Source of the DNA: Sphingobacterium sp. T2
GTDB taxonomy: Bacteria; Bacteroidota; Bacteroidia; Sphingobacteriales; Sphingobacteriaceae
Length of the DNA: 49,624 bases
Reading direction: 5' to 3'
Assembly (NCBI RefSeq): GCF_000814685.1
Contig: NZ_JXAC01000011.1
Span: 1 to 49,624 of the forward strand
Shown: positions 8,382 through 18,494 of the stretch, in pieces
Layout: the number at the start of each line of letters is the position of its first letter
Numbering within the stretch: the first letter of the stretch is position 1
Position numbers and translations under genes: made by a program
The notes under the pieces: model-generated
Told to the model about the DNA's origin: nothing
Seen by the model: only the letters and a program-made list of their open reading frames with translations
The model's database searches: none

Positions 8382-9944
8382 TCAATCATCTTTCAAGAAG
8401 TCTTCCTTTTCAAAGGTGTTTTCTTTTTTAATATACCTTCCTGTGTCTTTGAAGTAAATTTCGTGGAAGCTTAACGTGGTGATAGCATCTACTTTTCTGT
8501 AGAATTTGTCTGCCGTAATGTCGTCTACGGTCTTGAATCCACAGGCTTCCATGATTTCTACGGTAGCACGCAAGGTATTGCGGTGGAATTGTGCTACACG
8601 CACATGTTTATCCTGAACGTCTAGTCCTTTGTATAGGTGAGGTCGCTGTGTTGCTACACCTACCGGACAGACGTCTTCATTACATTTGAGTGCTTGGATA
8701 CATCCTAAGGCAAACATCATTCCGCGGGCGCTATAGCAAGCATCAGCTCCTAAGGCCAAGACTTTCAATAAGTCGAAGCCGGTGATGATTTTGCCGGAGG
8801 CAATGATTTTGATATGTTTCTTCAGCCCGTAGCTGATTAATGTTTTGGTAGCGAAGGCCAAGGCATCATACAGCGGCATACCTAGGTTGTCCGTAAATTC
8901 CAGAGGTGCAGCTCCTGTACCTCCTTCAGCACCGTCTATGGCGATGAAATCAGGGAATATCTGCGTGTCTTGCATAGCTTTACAGATATCCAAAAACTCC
9001 TGTCTGTCGCCGATACAGATTTTGAAACCTACAGGCTTATAGCCTGACAGTTCACGCAGCTTCTGTATGAAGTGCATCATCTCTACGGGGTTGGAAAATG
9101 CGCTGTGTGCCGGAGGAGAAAGCACGTCGGTACCCGGCACGACGTGACGGATTCTAGCCACTTCAGGTGTGTTTTTTGCCGCAGGTAAGATACCGCCGTG
9201 GCCTGGTTTTGCCCCTTGTGAGATTTTCAATTCGATCATCTTTACGTAGGGTCTGTTGGCCTTTTCCGTGAACAACTCGGCATTGAAGTATCCATTCTCG
9301 TCACGACATCCAAAATATCCGGTACCTATCTGCCAGATAAGGTCCCCGCCATTGATATGATAATCACTAATACCACCCTCTCCGGTGTTGTGAGCAAAAC
9401 CTTGCAATGCGGCACCTTTGTTTAAGGCTTCGATGGCGGTTTTACTCAAGGCACCATAACTCATCGCCGAAATGTTGAAGATACTCATGTTGTAAGGTTG
9501 CTTACAAGCTTTGTTTCCTACAAGGACGCGAAGGTCATGGTTTTCTATATGTGTAGGGAATATTGAATGCGCTACCCATTCGTTGCCTACCGCCTGAGGG
9601 TCTTGTTGCATACCGAAAGCTACCGTCTCTCGCTGGTTTTTCGCTCTTTGGTATACAATAGAACGTTGTCTACGGTTAAAAGGTCTTCCGTCTGTATCTG
9701 ACTCCCAGAAATATTGTCTCAGCTCGGGACGGAAAGATTCAAAGAAATAACGGAATGCACCTACCAAAGGATAGTTACGTAAGATTGCATGTTTCGTCTG
9801 TAAACTGTGGTAGATTGCTACAATCAATAAAGGAATAGGGATAAGCAATAACCAAAACCATCTCGGCGTGAATATTATACCAAAAGATATAATAACAAGG
9901 TTTATCGCCGTGATGATTATAAGAATCAGTTTTCTTACTGCCAT
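8382..9944 (-). CDS. Membrane-anchored FMN-binding glutamate-synthase-like protein
   Basis: The protein has 520 residues. Two hydrophobic helices at about residues 4-48 anchor it; a soluble part follows, matching the FMN/synthase domain of GltB: NISAMSYGALSKTAIEALNKGA, NTGEGGISDYH, SQGAKPGHGGILPA, IDGAEGGTGAAPLEF. Around residues 413-425 it keeps C-x5-C-x4-C followed by PVGVATQ, the same spacing as the 3Fe-4S ligands of GltB (see gltB). It lacks the N-terminal glutaminase domain with its catalytic Cys and the C-terminal beta-helix domain. It is therefore an FMN and Fe-S protein of the 'FMN-binding glutamate synthase family', with unknown substrate. True gltBD lies about 30 kb away, so this is not a replacement. 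Confidence 0.9.
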   Translation of the reverse strand: MAVRKLILIIITAINLVIISFGIIFTPRWFWLLLIPIPLLIVAIYHSLQTKHAILRNYPLVGAFRYFFESFRPELRQYFWESDTDGRPFNRRQRSIVYQRAKNQRETVAFGMQQDPQAVGNEWVAHSIFPTHIENHDLRVLVGNKACKQPYNMSIFNISAMSYGALSKTAIEALNKGAALQGFAHNTGEGGISDYHINGGDLIWQIGTGYFGCRDENGYFNAELFTEKANRPYVKMIELKISQGAKPGHGGILPAAKNTPEVARIRHVVPGTDVLSPPAHSAFSNPVEMMHFIQKLRELSGYKPVGFKICIGDRQEFLDICKAMQDTQIFPDFIAIDGAEGGTGAAPLEFTDNLGMPLYDALAFATKTLISYGLKKHIKIIASGKIITGFDLLKVLALGADACYSARGMMFALGCIQALKCNEDVCPVGVATQRPHLYKGLDVQDKHVRVAQFHRNTLRATVEIMEACGFKTVDDITADKFYRKVDAITTLSFHEIYFKDTGRYIKKENTFEKEDFLKDD

Positions 9945-9993
9945 GATATAGTTTATATATTAATATATACTTTAAATATCCGAATTTGTTTGA

Positions 9994-10001
9994 CAAAATT
10001 A
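9994..10001 (-). promoter_or_regulatory. Possible -7 promoter box for the GltB-like gene
   Basis: On the minus strand 10001-9994 reads TAATTTTG, an exact TAnnTTTG match 50 bp upstream of the start codon. No TTG is seen at the expected 19-bp distance, so this is only a half-match. Confidence 0.3.
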
Positions 10002-10065
10002 GAAAGTAATTTGAGGATTCGGATTAGGTTAGGTGTAATTTTTACTTTTTTTATTAATTAAAGGC

Positions 10066-10835
10066 TTATTTCTGGTATCTTTTAATAATAAAATCGGTCA
10101 ATAATTGATATATTTTGCGTTCCTCAGGCTGTTGGCTTAAGAATTCTAAATGCTTATCAATCACTTTATAATCACCTCTGCGGGCGGGACCTGTCTGGGT
10201 TTCGTAAGGTGGGTGGTACTGCACCTTATTGGCCGTTTCCAAAATTATAGGTTTGAGCAGCTCGAAGTCCAGCTGTTCGTGTTGCAGGATGTCGTATGCC
10301 ATCTGAAAGAGAGCATTGCTAAAGTTATTGGCTATCACTGCAGCGACATGTAAAGCCAACCGTTGCTGGCTGTTGCAGGCAAAGGTCTTGGGAGCTATAG
10401 ACTTCAACGTATTGAAGAGCAGCCGTAAGTTTTCTTCGGTATTGGCTTCTACACCAAAAGGAATCTTTGAAAAATCGGTATCAATATGTTTGTTAATACT
10501 TTGAGGAGGATAGATAACCCCAAAATGTTGGAATTCCTGTAAAATATCTAAGGAAGTAGCTCCTGAGGTATGTACTACAATACCTTTCAAAGTTTTGGGG
10601 AGCTGACGTATGACGGAAGGGATGGCATCATCTGCTACCGCGATGATGTATAGGTCGGCATCGGGAACAAGATGTTTTAAGCTATCCGTCGGTGCGGCAT
10701 TAACGTCCCTAGCCAATGTTTGGGCATGGGCTAGGGTACGGCTATATATCTGACGGATAATATTTCCATTAGCATGAAATGCTTTAGCAAGGTGTGATGC
10801 TATATTGCCGCTGACCAATTGAAAACGATTTCCAT
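10066..10835 (-). CDS. Rossmann-fold, DUF2520 domain protein (predicted NAD(P)-dependent oxidoreductase)
   Basis: The protein has about 255 residues: an N-terminal NAD(P)-binding Rossmann domain (SGNIASHLAKAFHANGN, then DADLYIIAVADDAIPSVI and GIVVHTSGATS) and a C-terminal helical DUF2520 domain (LALHVAAVIANNFSNALFQMA, GPARRGDYKVIDKHLE). Its beginning is read through from ccmF as one 804-residue frame. The ATG at 10835 gives MEIVF, and removing two bases between 10821 and 10811 gives the normal start MEIVFIGSGNIASHLA. The same correction creates a stop codon for ccmF. The corrected span (768 bp) is divisible by three. The enzymatic role is unknown. It overlaps the ccmF end. Confidence 0.85.
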
Positions 10836-13315
10836 TCCTTACATTTCTTATGTCGTTCGCTTTTGATTTATTCTCCTGAATACGGCGAATAATGGCCATA
10901 ATAAAACCTATGGTCATGATGACCGTTCCTGCCCAGAAGAAATTGATATATGGGAATTTTATAGCTTTGAATACTATCCATTTTTTCTCTGGAAGAGGCT
11001 TTTGGTAAAGCATGATTTCCAGCTTGTCTTTTTCCGGAAGAATATTGGTGAATCGGAATTTGAGTCCCTGCTCTTCCACATCTTTGTTGAAGTCGTAAGC
11101 ATGGCCATCTTTTAGTAGGAAAATAGGCTCCGCATGATATTCCTTTTGGTCTGCTGCGATAACTTTGATTTTCAATCCTAGGATGACGTCATTTTCCTTA
11201 AGCGGAATATTCTGCAGTTTTGCACTTTTGTTTACCCCTTCAATGACGAAGATACCATTTCGGTAGCGCAAGGTGTCTCCAATGTTTACCAAGAATGTTG
11301 CAGGCTCCTCATAATCTTCAAAGCCGGTCTGCTCATCGGCATTGACTTTGGATAGAGGGGCGTGTGAATCTGCTGCTGCAGCTGTGATCAGGGTGTATAT
11401 GTCGTGAGTGAGGTAATGACGTGTGTCAGGTGTTCCTATCAGTCCTCCCATTTCCGGGTTGTTCTGAGCAAAAGGACTAAGGACAAACGACTCCTTAACT
11501 TTGCCGGTTTCCTCATCTATCTTTTCGTACTTGATATGATAGAAAACATTCGGAGCAGCAACGCTATCTCCAATGTAGGTGATGCGATATTCACCCATTT
11601 GGATAGGTTCTCCTTCGGTTAGGAAGAGGTTTTCTCCCGGGTCAGTAAATTTGTCGCCCTCTTTACCGAAGTTTTTTACCCCTATATATCCACTTTGGTT
11701 GATAGAAATCACTTCGTTGGTCGCAGCGGCTACCAAAGCCCCCAATACCAAGAATCCAAAACCTATATGAGATACGGCAGAGCCGGTAAGCTTCCACTTT
11801 CCTTTGATGGCATCTCCAAGGATACGAACGTTGGCCACCACACAGAAAATTCCTGTAAACATCAACAGGATGTACATGACATTGGTGTACGTTTTCGTCA
11901 CGTATATTGCCCCTGCAGCCAAGAAGATGGAAACGATGAGGGAAGCAAGTGTCGAAGCCCAAAACTTGCTTGCATCCGTACGTTTATATTTTAGGAATTG
12001 TGTTACAGCAGTCAACAGTAATACTACTACGGCGAAAGCACCTTGCCACTTGTTATAATGTGCTATAGGGTCTATGGGAGGGGCTACTTTTGTGCCAAAC
12101 AGGGCGTTGAAGACAGGAATCGACGTCGTCGCAATCATCTGCACACAGGCTACGGTTAGCACAAGTGCTCCGATAAACAGCCAGAATTCTCGGGAATAGA
12201 TTTCTTCCTCTTTTGGTGTACGAGGCAGCTCTTTGCGGCGCCATACCAACAAGCCTATCATGATAAGTAGAAAAACAAGGTTGAAGGCAATAAGCTGACC
12301 CGACATACCCAAGCTGGTAAACGAGTGTACGGAAGTCTCTCCCAAGATACCGGAACGAGTAAGGTATGAGGCATAGATTACCAACACAAAACTTATCAAG
12401 GAAAGCAAAGTAGCCGTAAAATAACCATGTCCGGAATGATTGTATGCCAAGATGACGTGTACGGCTGCTATTAATGTCAACCATGGGATGATAGAAACGT
12501 TTTCGACAGGGTCCCATGCCCAAAAACCCCCAAAGTTGAGGCTTCATAGGCCCAGAATGAACCCATAATGATTCCGGCACCCAATATCATAACGCAAAGA
12601 GAGCCCATGGTAGACCGGGCTTCAGCCATTCTTTGTATTGTCTTTTCCATAGCCCTGCTGCCGCATAGGCAAAAGGTACTATCATGGATGCAAATCCTAA
12701 AAACAAGGTAGGAGGGTGAATCACCATCCAATAGTTTTGCAATAAAGCGTTAAGACCTTTACCATCAATCATGGAAAGATAGTTAGGATCTTTGAAAATA
12801 GGGGCATCCATAGCTTCACGCAACAAGATGAACGGAGAACTGCCGATACGGCTACCCAAAATTTCTACTCCCAACAGCATGCTGCCTAAAAAAGTCTGAC
12901 ACAACATGACAAAGGTCATCACCGGCGGCTCCCATGACTTGGCACGGAAAAGCAGTACAGTGCCGATAACAACTTGCCAGAACATCCATAGCCAGAAGCT
13001 ACCCTCTTGACCTTCCCAGAATGATGAAATAATATAATGTGTTGGAAGAGAAGTGTCAGAGTGTGACCACACATAGTAGTATTCGAACATGTGATTGTAA
13101 ATCATGTAGAATAGCAGAGTACCTATGGTCACCACCGACAGGGCATTAATCATAAAGCCTATGCGGCCCATGGTTTTCCAACCCTTCTCTTCCGGTGATT
13201 TTGTCGCAAAAAAGTAACTGATAAAAGAAAATAAGGCTGCCCCAAAAGATAGCACTACAAAAAACTGTCCTATCTTACCAGGCAAAAGGTTTTCACCTAC
13301 GTAGTTTATATCCAT
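10811..13315 (-). CDS. ccmF: Cytochrome c maturation protein CcmF/CcsA-type heme lyase subunit, frameshifted
   Basis: This polytopic membrane protein of about 834 residues attaches heme to apocytochrome c. The N-terminal part begins MDINYVGENLLPGKIGQFFV (13315) and has WEGQEGSFWLWMFW and NYWMVIHPPTLFLGFAS. The tryptophan-rich heme-handling motif GGFWAWDPVENVSIIPW lies at about 12485-12535, and a large periplasmic domain occupies about 10990-11690. Two frameshifts break the gene, near 12594 (missing base after LFA) and near 12542 (missing C, giving YEALNFGGFWAWD). The C-terminus normally stops inside the DUF2520 start. It lies 23 bp downstream of ccmE, forming a ccmE-ccmF-DUF2520 transcription unit. 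Confidence 0.88.
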
Positions 13316-13338
13316 CGAAAATATCTGTGTTTTTTATA

Positions 13339-13749
13339 TTACAAAGAAGCCTGAACAGCGGAAGCCTCTTTCACTTCCATTTCCGTTTTATTGTACTTTG
13401 AAGGACATTTCATCAATATTTTGGAAGCAAGAAAAACATCCCCTTCCATTTTTCCTGTCAACACAATCTGTTCCGAACGTTCTATATCTTGTGGTTTAGA
13501 ACCGTTGAATACTACCTTACACTCTGTACTGTCTTTGTCGTACATATAGAAAGAGAAGTGGTTCGGATCTTTTACCGGATCGTAAACCAAATCTTTTTCC
13601 TTATTCAACACCCCTACAACATAAAGCTCTGTCTTCTTTTCTTTCGCTTCGCTAAAGGTAGAATAAGTACTTGAATCCGTGTAAATCACCAAAATCATAG
13701 CAATTGCAATAGCTATGACTACAATCAGAATGATTGAACTTTTTTTCAT
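13339..13749 (-). CDS. ccmE: Cytochrome c maturation heme chaperone CcmE, Cys-type
   Basis: The protein has 136 residues: an N-terminal membrane anchor (residues 4-23), then a periplasmic OB-fold domain (ELYVVGVLNKEKDLVYDP, CKVVFNGSKPQDIERSEQIVLTGKMEGDVFLASKILMKCPSKY). CcmE carries heme to CcmF. The classical heme-binding HxxxY is replaced here by C115-P-S-K-Y119, the CxxxY variant known from some bacteria and archaea. A short tail follows the motif, as in the family. ATG 13749 is the only reasonable start. It is the first gene of the ccmE-ccmF unit; a TAnnTTTG match lies 26 bp upstream. Confidence 0.85.
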   Translation of the reverse strand: MKKSSIILIVVIAIAIAMILVIYTDSSTYSTFSEAKEKKTELYVVGVLNKEKDLVYDPVKDPNHFSFYMYDKDSTECKVVFNGSKPQDIERSEQIVLTGKMEGDVFLASKILMKCPSKYNKTEMEVKEASAVQASL

Positions 13750-13774
13750 GCCAATTTTTTAACTAAACCAACTG

Positions 13775-13782
13775 CAAAATTA
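13775..13782 (-). promoter_or_regulatory. Possible -7 promoter box for ccmEF
   Basis: The minus strand reads TAATTTTG at 13782-13775, an exact TAnnTTTG match 26 bp upstream of the ccmE start. No TTG stands at the canonical spacing, so the call is weak. Confidence 0.3.
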
Positions 13783-13924
13783 CGAAAAGCTAAGCGAAAG
13801 AGTGAATTTAGCAAGAATACCAGGGTATTTAGAATTATTCTAAATAGAGTTTAAATAACTGATAATCAGCAGTAAGTTTTCTTGTTGTAAAAAGAAATAG
13901 TTCTTTGTTTAAATTTTACAGTAT

Positions 13925-15167
13925 TCAGACAGCCTGCTCTTCCTCGGAAAGAATAAATTTTTCTTTGGAAAGTTTTGTAACGAGCATGGCGGCCACGGTG
14001 TCGCCAGTAGCATTTAGTACTGTGGCTAGAGGGTCTACCAATGCACCGATAATCATGATGGCAGGTACTGCTTCGTTGGGTATGCCGTAGATGGAAATCA
14101 TAAGCATTTCACCGATAAAGCCGCCGTTAGGGATTCCTCCGGCTACGATGCTTACCAAAAGACGTAATGCCTACCGCGAGGATGAGGGTAGAAGGCTCGA
14201 AGAAGTTCCACTCCAAAATGGCAAAAGCCACATAAATTTTCAAAATAGAAGATATGGAAGAACCATTTTTGTAGAGTGTGTTGCCTAAGGGGATAACGAC
14301 ACTGCTGATGTAGTTGGGTATACCCATTTTTCGTGCTGCAAGGAGGTTTGCCGGTAGGGTGGCTAGGCTGCTACATGTGCTCAGTGCGGTCAGTGATGGC
14401 GTGATGTTAGCTCTCCAATAGTCTTTCATGCCTTTTCTACCATTGGCTAACAAGGCATAGAAAGCTAAATAACCACAAAGAAAAAGACTAAATCCGAAAA
14501 TGTAATAGAAAGCCAGTGGTTTGGCGTAGAAGCCGAATAGCTCCGGTCCCAGAGATTGTACCTGATAGGCAAAATAGGCACCAAGGCCTATAGGACCCAG
14601 CTGCATAATGATAGTTAGGAGGTTTTTCATAACCTCATTTCCGGCGATAAGGAAGGAAAGAAAGGGTTTCCCTGCTTCTCCACTTTTTCTTACCGACAGT
14701 CCTACAAGGAAAGAAAAAATCACGAATGCTAGTATATTTTGACGTGAAAGAAGGTTGACAAATTCCCCGACGCTGAGAAAGCGGACGATTTTATCTCCCC
14801 AGGTGTCATTGGCATTCGTACTCAGCGTTTCTGCGACGTCAGCACTCTCCTTTACCGCGGTCACGGGAAAGACCCACAACCCTGCTATTGTGAGTATGGC
14901 GGCAATGGCTATGGTACTTATGAAAACGAAAGACATCACCCCCAGAATTTTCCCTAGCTTGTTGTTGCTTTCTATGTTGGCAATAGCGGAGGCAATCGCA
15001 AAAAAGAGCAATGGAATCACTGCTACAAACAATAGATTTAGGAAAATATCTCCAATAGGTTTGATATATGTCACCCAATCCGGAAACAATAATCCTATCA
15101 AACTTCCTACGGTAATACCTATCAATAAGAGGATGATGCTGTTATAATTTTTCAGAATAGCTTTCAT
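13925..15167 (-). CDS. Dicarboxylate/amino acid:cation symporter (DAACS, GltP/DctA family), frameshifted
   Basis: Rebuilt length is about 413 residues with eight membrane helices and two re-entrant loops. It starts at ATG 15167 (MKAILKNYNSIILLLIGITVGSL). Family marks are the serine-rich loop LSTCSSLATLPANLLAARKMGIP, then VIPLGNTLYKNGSSI, and the second hairpin GGIPNGGFIGEMLMISIYGIPNEAVPAIM with the cation/substrate-binding stretch DPLATVLNATGDTVAAML. One frameshift falls in the A4 run at 14157-14160; deleting one base gives GITSLVSIVAGGIP. Substrates of the family are glutamate, aspartate or C4-dicarboxylates. It is divergent from mnmD. Confidence 0.88.
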
Positions 15168-15205
15168 ACTGGAGATTCTCTACAGCTAAAATAGTTTTTT
15201 TGTTT

Positions 15206-15213
15206 TAGATTTG
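15206..15213 (+). promoter_or_regulatory. Possible -7 promoter box for mnmD
   Basis: TAGATTTG is an exact TAnnTTTG match. It overlaps the in-frame TTG at 15211, so if used it rules that codon out and supports the ATG at 15232. No TTG at the usual -33 distance. Confidence 0.35.
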
Positions 15214-15231
15214 ACAGAAAAAATAAGGATT

Positions 15232-15900
15232 ATGGATTTTGTGACGACAGGAGATGGGTCGAGGACCCTATATAATGCAGAAGTAGGAGAACATTATCAT
15301 TCCAAGCACGGCGCTTTACAGGAAAGTAAGCATGTGTTTTTAAAGTCGGGATTGCAGTTTTTTCTGGATCAAGAGCAGAGTAAAAGAGCGTCAGTGCTAG
15401 AAATAGGTTTCGGTACGGGACTTAATTTTATCCTTACGGCGGATTTCTGTCGTTCCAATGGTATTGACTTGTACTATTGCGGCATTGAAGCTTTTCCTTT
15501 GGGCAAGGAAGTCATTGCGCAAATCGGTTATGCCGATTATGTGGATGCTGCAATATGGGAGAGTTATATTGAAAATTATGAGGAGGCCTTGCGGCATTCC
15601 GTGGCCATGGATGCTAATATACTACTCGAAATCGCCCATACTAAGGTGATGGAATTCACTTCCGAGAAGATGTTTGATGTTGTATATTTCGATGCCTTTG
15701 CGGCAGTACATCAGCCTGAAATGTGGACAGAAGAGACGTTGGCACATGTGTCACAGTTTTTAAAGCCTGGAGGCGTATTTGTAACCTATGCTATAACGGG
15801 AAATCTGAAGCGCAGTATGAGAGCTTTAGGCTTCTCCATAGAAAAAGCACCTGGAGCTCCCGGAAAAAGAGAAATGCTGAGAGCGGTAAAAAATAGTTAG
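15232..15900 (+). CDS. mnmD: tRNA 5-methylaminomethyl-2-thiouridine methyltransferase, MnmD-type
   Basis: The protein is a stand-alone methyltransferase domain of about 222 residues, corresponding to the MnmC N-terminal half (DUF752). It uses SAM to methylate the nm5(s2)U34 wobble base of tRNAs. The SAM-binding motif is VLEIGFGTGLNFIL; FDVVYFDAFAAVHQPEMWTEE is the hallmark D-A-F segment, followed by FLKPGGVFVTYAITGNLKRSMRALGF. It carries no FAD-dependent oxidase domain. The frame opens at a TTG (15211); I prefer ATG 15232 (MDFVTTGDGSRTL). It ends at a strong terminator shared with slyD. Confidence 0.87.
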   Translation: MDFVTTGDGSRTLYNAEVGEHYHSKHGALQESKHVFLKSGLQFFLDQEQSKRASVLEIGFGTGLNFILTADFCRSNGIDLYYCGIEAFPLGKEVIAQIGYADYVDAAIWESYIENYEEALRHSVAMDANILLEIAHTKVMEFTSEKMFDVVYFDAFAAVHQPEMWTEETLAHVSQFLKPGGVFVTYAITGNLKRSMRALGFSIEKAPGAPGKREMLRAVKNS

Positions 15901-15922
15901 AAAGGGGAAAAAATTCCCCTTT
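15901..15922. terminator. Bidirectional terminator between mnmD and slyD
   Basis: AAAGGGGAA (15901-15909) pairs perfectly with TTCCCCTTT (15914-15922) around an A4 loop. It starts at the base after the mnmD stop and can also end slyD transcription from the other side. Confidence 0.85.
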
Positions 15923-15938
15923 TATCTTTTGTCAGCGA

Positions 15939-16439
15939 TTAGTGACCGTGAGTACCGTCAATGCCGTGTGCATGTCCATGTGCTAACTCTTCTTGAGTTG
16001 CTGGACGAACGTTTAAGATTTCGATGTCGAAACTTAAAGTTTTGCCTGCCATTGGGTGGTTTAAGTCAGCGATAACCGCTTCAGGAGTGACATCCACTAC
16101 TACAGCGCGGAATTGGTTACCTTGGTTGTCTTGAAGTGGCAATACATCGCCCAACGAAGGTAATCCTAAATCTTTAAACATATCTGCCGGCAATTGAGCG
16201 ATAGCTCTATCATCTCTTTCGCCGTAAGCATCAGCCGCCGCCAAGTCGAAAGAAATCTTATCGCCTTGTTGAAGACCGGCGATGTTTTCTTCGAATTTTG
16301 GCAACATCATTCCAACACCAAATAAGAATGTCAATGGATTTTCTGTTGTTGTCTGTTCAACAAACTGTTTTTCACCGTTTTCTTCGATTGTGTGAAGAAT
16401 GTAATTCAACGTTACTACGTTGTTGTTTTCTATAATCAT
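15939..16439 (-). CDS. slyD: FKBP-type peptidyl-prolyl isomerase SlyD
   Basis: A 166-residue cytosolic proline isomerase and chaperone. The FKBP domain is split by the insert-in-flap domain, as usual for SlyD: VVTLNYILHTIEENGEKQFVEQT, the core PLTFLFGVGMMLPKFEENIAGL, then the flap (GDKISFDLAAADAYGERDD) and the final strand TLSFDIEILNVRPAT. The C-terminal tail HGHAHGIDGTHGH is His-rich and probably binds Ni or other divalent metals, as in E. coli SlyD, though shorter. Start ATG 16439. It is followed by the terminator shared with mnmD. Confidence 0.9.
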   Translation of the reverse strand: MIIENNNVVTLNYILHTIEENGEKQFVEQTTTENPLTFLFGVGMMLPKFEENIAGLQQGDKISFDLAAADAYGERDDRAIAQLPADMFKDLGLPSLGDVLPLQDNQGNQFRAVVVDVTPEAVIADLNHPMAGKTLSFDIEILNVRPATQEELAHGHAHGIDGTHGH

Positions 16440-16472
16440 TGTTTAATGTTTGTGAGAGCTTCCTCTCGTTTA

Positions 16473-18473
16473 TTATTTAATTAATTCTAACAAATCTGTA
16501 ATCGACGACTGCGGTAGACTACATGTTTTATTTCGACAAAGGTATGCTTTTGATTTCAATAGTTCTCTATTTACTAACAACGGAAGTGTACTTTTTGTTC
16601 CTCCGAGATAAATTTTGTTGGGAATATACTTCTTGTTGTCAAGCTCTTTGCGCCATGCTTGGGCTGTGGGGCCTGTCAGGGCAATCTCGTGGACGCCATA
16701 ATGATGTTCCAACAGCTGTATAGCCCAGTTTGAATAGGCCGAACCATAGCTTTTTATGTATGGAAATACATTGGCGAAGATTTGGTCGGCAATAGCGGTA
16801 AAGTTTTCTTCATCAAACAACAGTCCTAAACGGTAGAGCTGTCTTACCATGGTAGACGAGGAGGAAGGAATGACGTTATCCATGATTTCGGACTTACGAG
16901 TGATGAGCTCCTCGGTGTTGTTGGCGGTATAGTAGAAAGTTTTACCTTCCTCATCATAGAAGAGAGTAATAGCTTTTTCCGCAAGAACTTTGGCTTTGAG
17001 TATCCATTCTTCGTCGAAGGTAGTTTCATAGAGTGCGACAAATGCTTCTATAGTGCAGGCGTAGTCGTCAAGGAAGCCGCTGATGCTGCGGTTGCTGTCC
17101 TGTGGCTGATGCAGTAGTTCATCACCGACAGAGCAATAATCCTCTATGAAGCGGGCCGTATTTTTTGCCAAAAGCAGATGTTCTTCTTCTCCGAAGGTAC
17201 GGTAAGCATCTGTGAGGCCTTTCAACATGAGGGCATTCCAAGAGGTAAGCTGCTTATGATCCAGTCCGGGGCGTGCCCTACGGCAGCGATAGTCCAGCAG
17301 CCTACTTTTTATGTCTTTGAGGTGGGCGTCCCATTCTTCCTCCGTAAAGCCGGCTTCATGGATGAGCCGGCGGTCTTCGCCCCGCACGAACAGTACATTT
17401 ACCTGTTCTTCTGACCAATTGCCGTCTTTGGTCACATTAAAATAATGTCTTGCCAGTTCGGCATCCTCTGCAAGGATGTCAAATTCGTCGTAGTCGAAGG
17501 TATAAAATTTACCTTCTACACCTTCGCTGTCGGCATCTAGGGCTGAATAGAAGCCTCCATTATCAGCTAGCATTTCTCTTTTTGCCCATTCTATGGTTTC
17601 AAAGACCACATTTTTGTAAAGTAAGTTAGGGCCTTGCTGGTAAGCCTCACTATAAAGGCTGATAAGCTGTCCGTTGTCGTACAGCATCTTTTCGAAGTGG
17701 GGGACGTGCCATCTCCCATCTACAGAATAGCGGGCAAAACCTCCTCCAATATGGTCGTAAATACCACCATTGGCAATCTTTTCTAGGGTGAAATGTACAT
17801 GCTGCAATGTTTCTTCATCTTTGGCTAACACAGCATATCTAAGGAGAAAGAGCCAGTTGTTGGGTAAGGGAAACTTTGGTGCTCGTCGATAGCCACCGTG
17901 TTGCGTGTCAAATTGAGCTTTCCACGGTTTAACAACAGCTTCTATATTAGCAAATGTATATTGTTCGGGAATAGGGGCTATAGGTAGCCTTTCTGCTTTG
18001 TGTATTCCTGCGGTAAGACGCTCCGCATAATCTATTGCTATTTCCGGGGTTTCTTCCCACATTTTGGCGATTTGCAAGAGCACATTTTGCCAGTCATGTG
18101 GCTTAAAATAGGTGCCTCCATAGATTGGCCTGCCGTCAGGAAGACAGATGACATTTAATGGCCATCCGCCGGAGTTGGTCATCAGCTGAACGGCAATCAT
18201 ATAGATTTGATCGATGTCGGGACGTTCTTCACGATCCACCTTCACGGATATAAAAAAACGGTTCATCGTCTCGGCGATGGCATGGTTTTCAAAACTTTCC
18301 CTTTCCATGACATGACACCAATGGCAAGCTGAATAACCAATACTTACGATGATGAGCTTATTTTCTTTTTGTGCCCTCTCTAAAGCCTCCTTGCCCCAGG
18401 GGAACCAGTCCACAGGATTATGGGCATGCTGCCTAAGATAAGGTGAATGTTCGTGTTGAAGTCTGTTTGCCAT
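16473..18473 (-). CDS. DUF255 thioredoxin-fold protein (YyaL/SSP411-like)
   Basis: A full-length 666-residue protein. The N-terminal 160 residues are the DUF255 thioredoxin-like domain with [17 protein letters not shown] (CxxC at C50 and C53) and [21 protein letters not shown] long (alpha/alpha)6-barrel follows, with [51 protein letters not shown] and [12 protein letters not shown]. The family is widespread and is related to N-acylglucosamine 2-epimerases, but its biochemical role is not established. No signal peptide is seen. Start at ATG 18473. It may be cotranscribed with sixA, which ends 22 bp upstream, and is followed by slyD. Confidence 0.92.
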   Translation of the reverse strand: MANRLQHEHSPYLRQHAHNPVDWFPWGKEALERAQKENKLIIVSIGYSACHWCHVMERESFENHAIAETMNRFFISVKVDREERPDIDQIYMIAVQLMTNSGGWPLNVICLPDGRPIYGGTYFKPHDWQNVLLQIAKMWEETPEIAIDYAERLTAGIHKAERLPIAPIPEQYTFANIEAVVKPWKAQFDTQHGGYRRAPKFPLPNNWLFLLRYAVLAKDEETLQHVHFTLEKIANGGIYDHIGGGFARYSVDGRWHVPHFEKMLYDNGQLISLYSEAYQQGPNLLYKNVVFETIEWAKREMLADNGGFYSALDADSEGVEGKFYTFDYDEFDILAEDAELARHYFNVTKDGNWSEEQVNVLFVRGEDRRLIHEAGFTEEEWDAHLKDIKSRLLDYRCRRARPGLDHKQLTSWNALMLKGLTDAYRTFGEEEHLLLAKNTARFIEDYCSVGDELLHQPQDSNRSISGFLDDYACTIEAFVALYETTFDEEWILKAKVLAEKAITLFYDEEGKTFYYTANNTEELITRKSEIMDNVIPSSSSTMVRQLYRLGLLFDEENFTAIADQIFANVFPYIKSYGSAYSNWAIQLLEHHYGVHEIALTGPTAQAWRKELDNKKYIPNKIYLGGTKSTLPLLVNRELLKSKAYLCRNKTCSLPQSSITDLLELIK

Positions 18474-18494
18474 AAGCTACGAAGGTACTGAAAT

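Noticed and set aside
10066-12480. Single 804-residue CcmF-DUF2520 fusion protein
   Set aside because: A two-base correction restores the DUF2520 start and a CcmF stop together, and the fusion point lacks the Gly-rich start of the Rossmann fold.
13828-13844. Near-perfect palindrome TTTAGAATTATTCTAAA between the symporter and ccmE
   Set aside because: AT-rich with a one-base centre, no T tail; could be an operator but nothing supports a regulator, and such palindromes occur by chance in AT-rich spacers.
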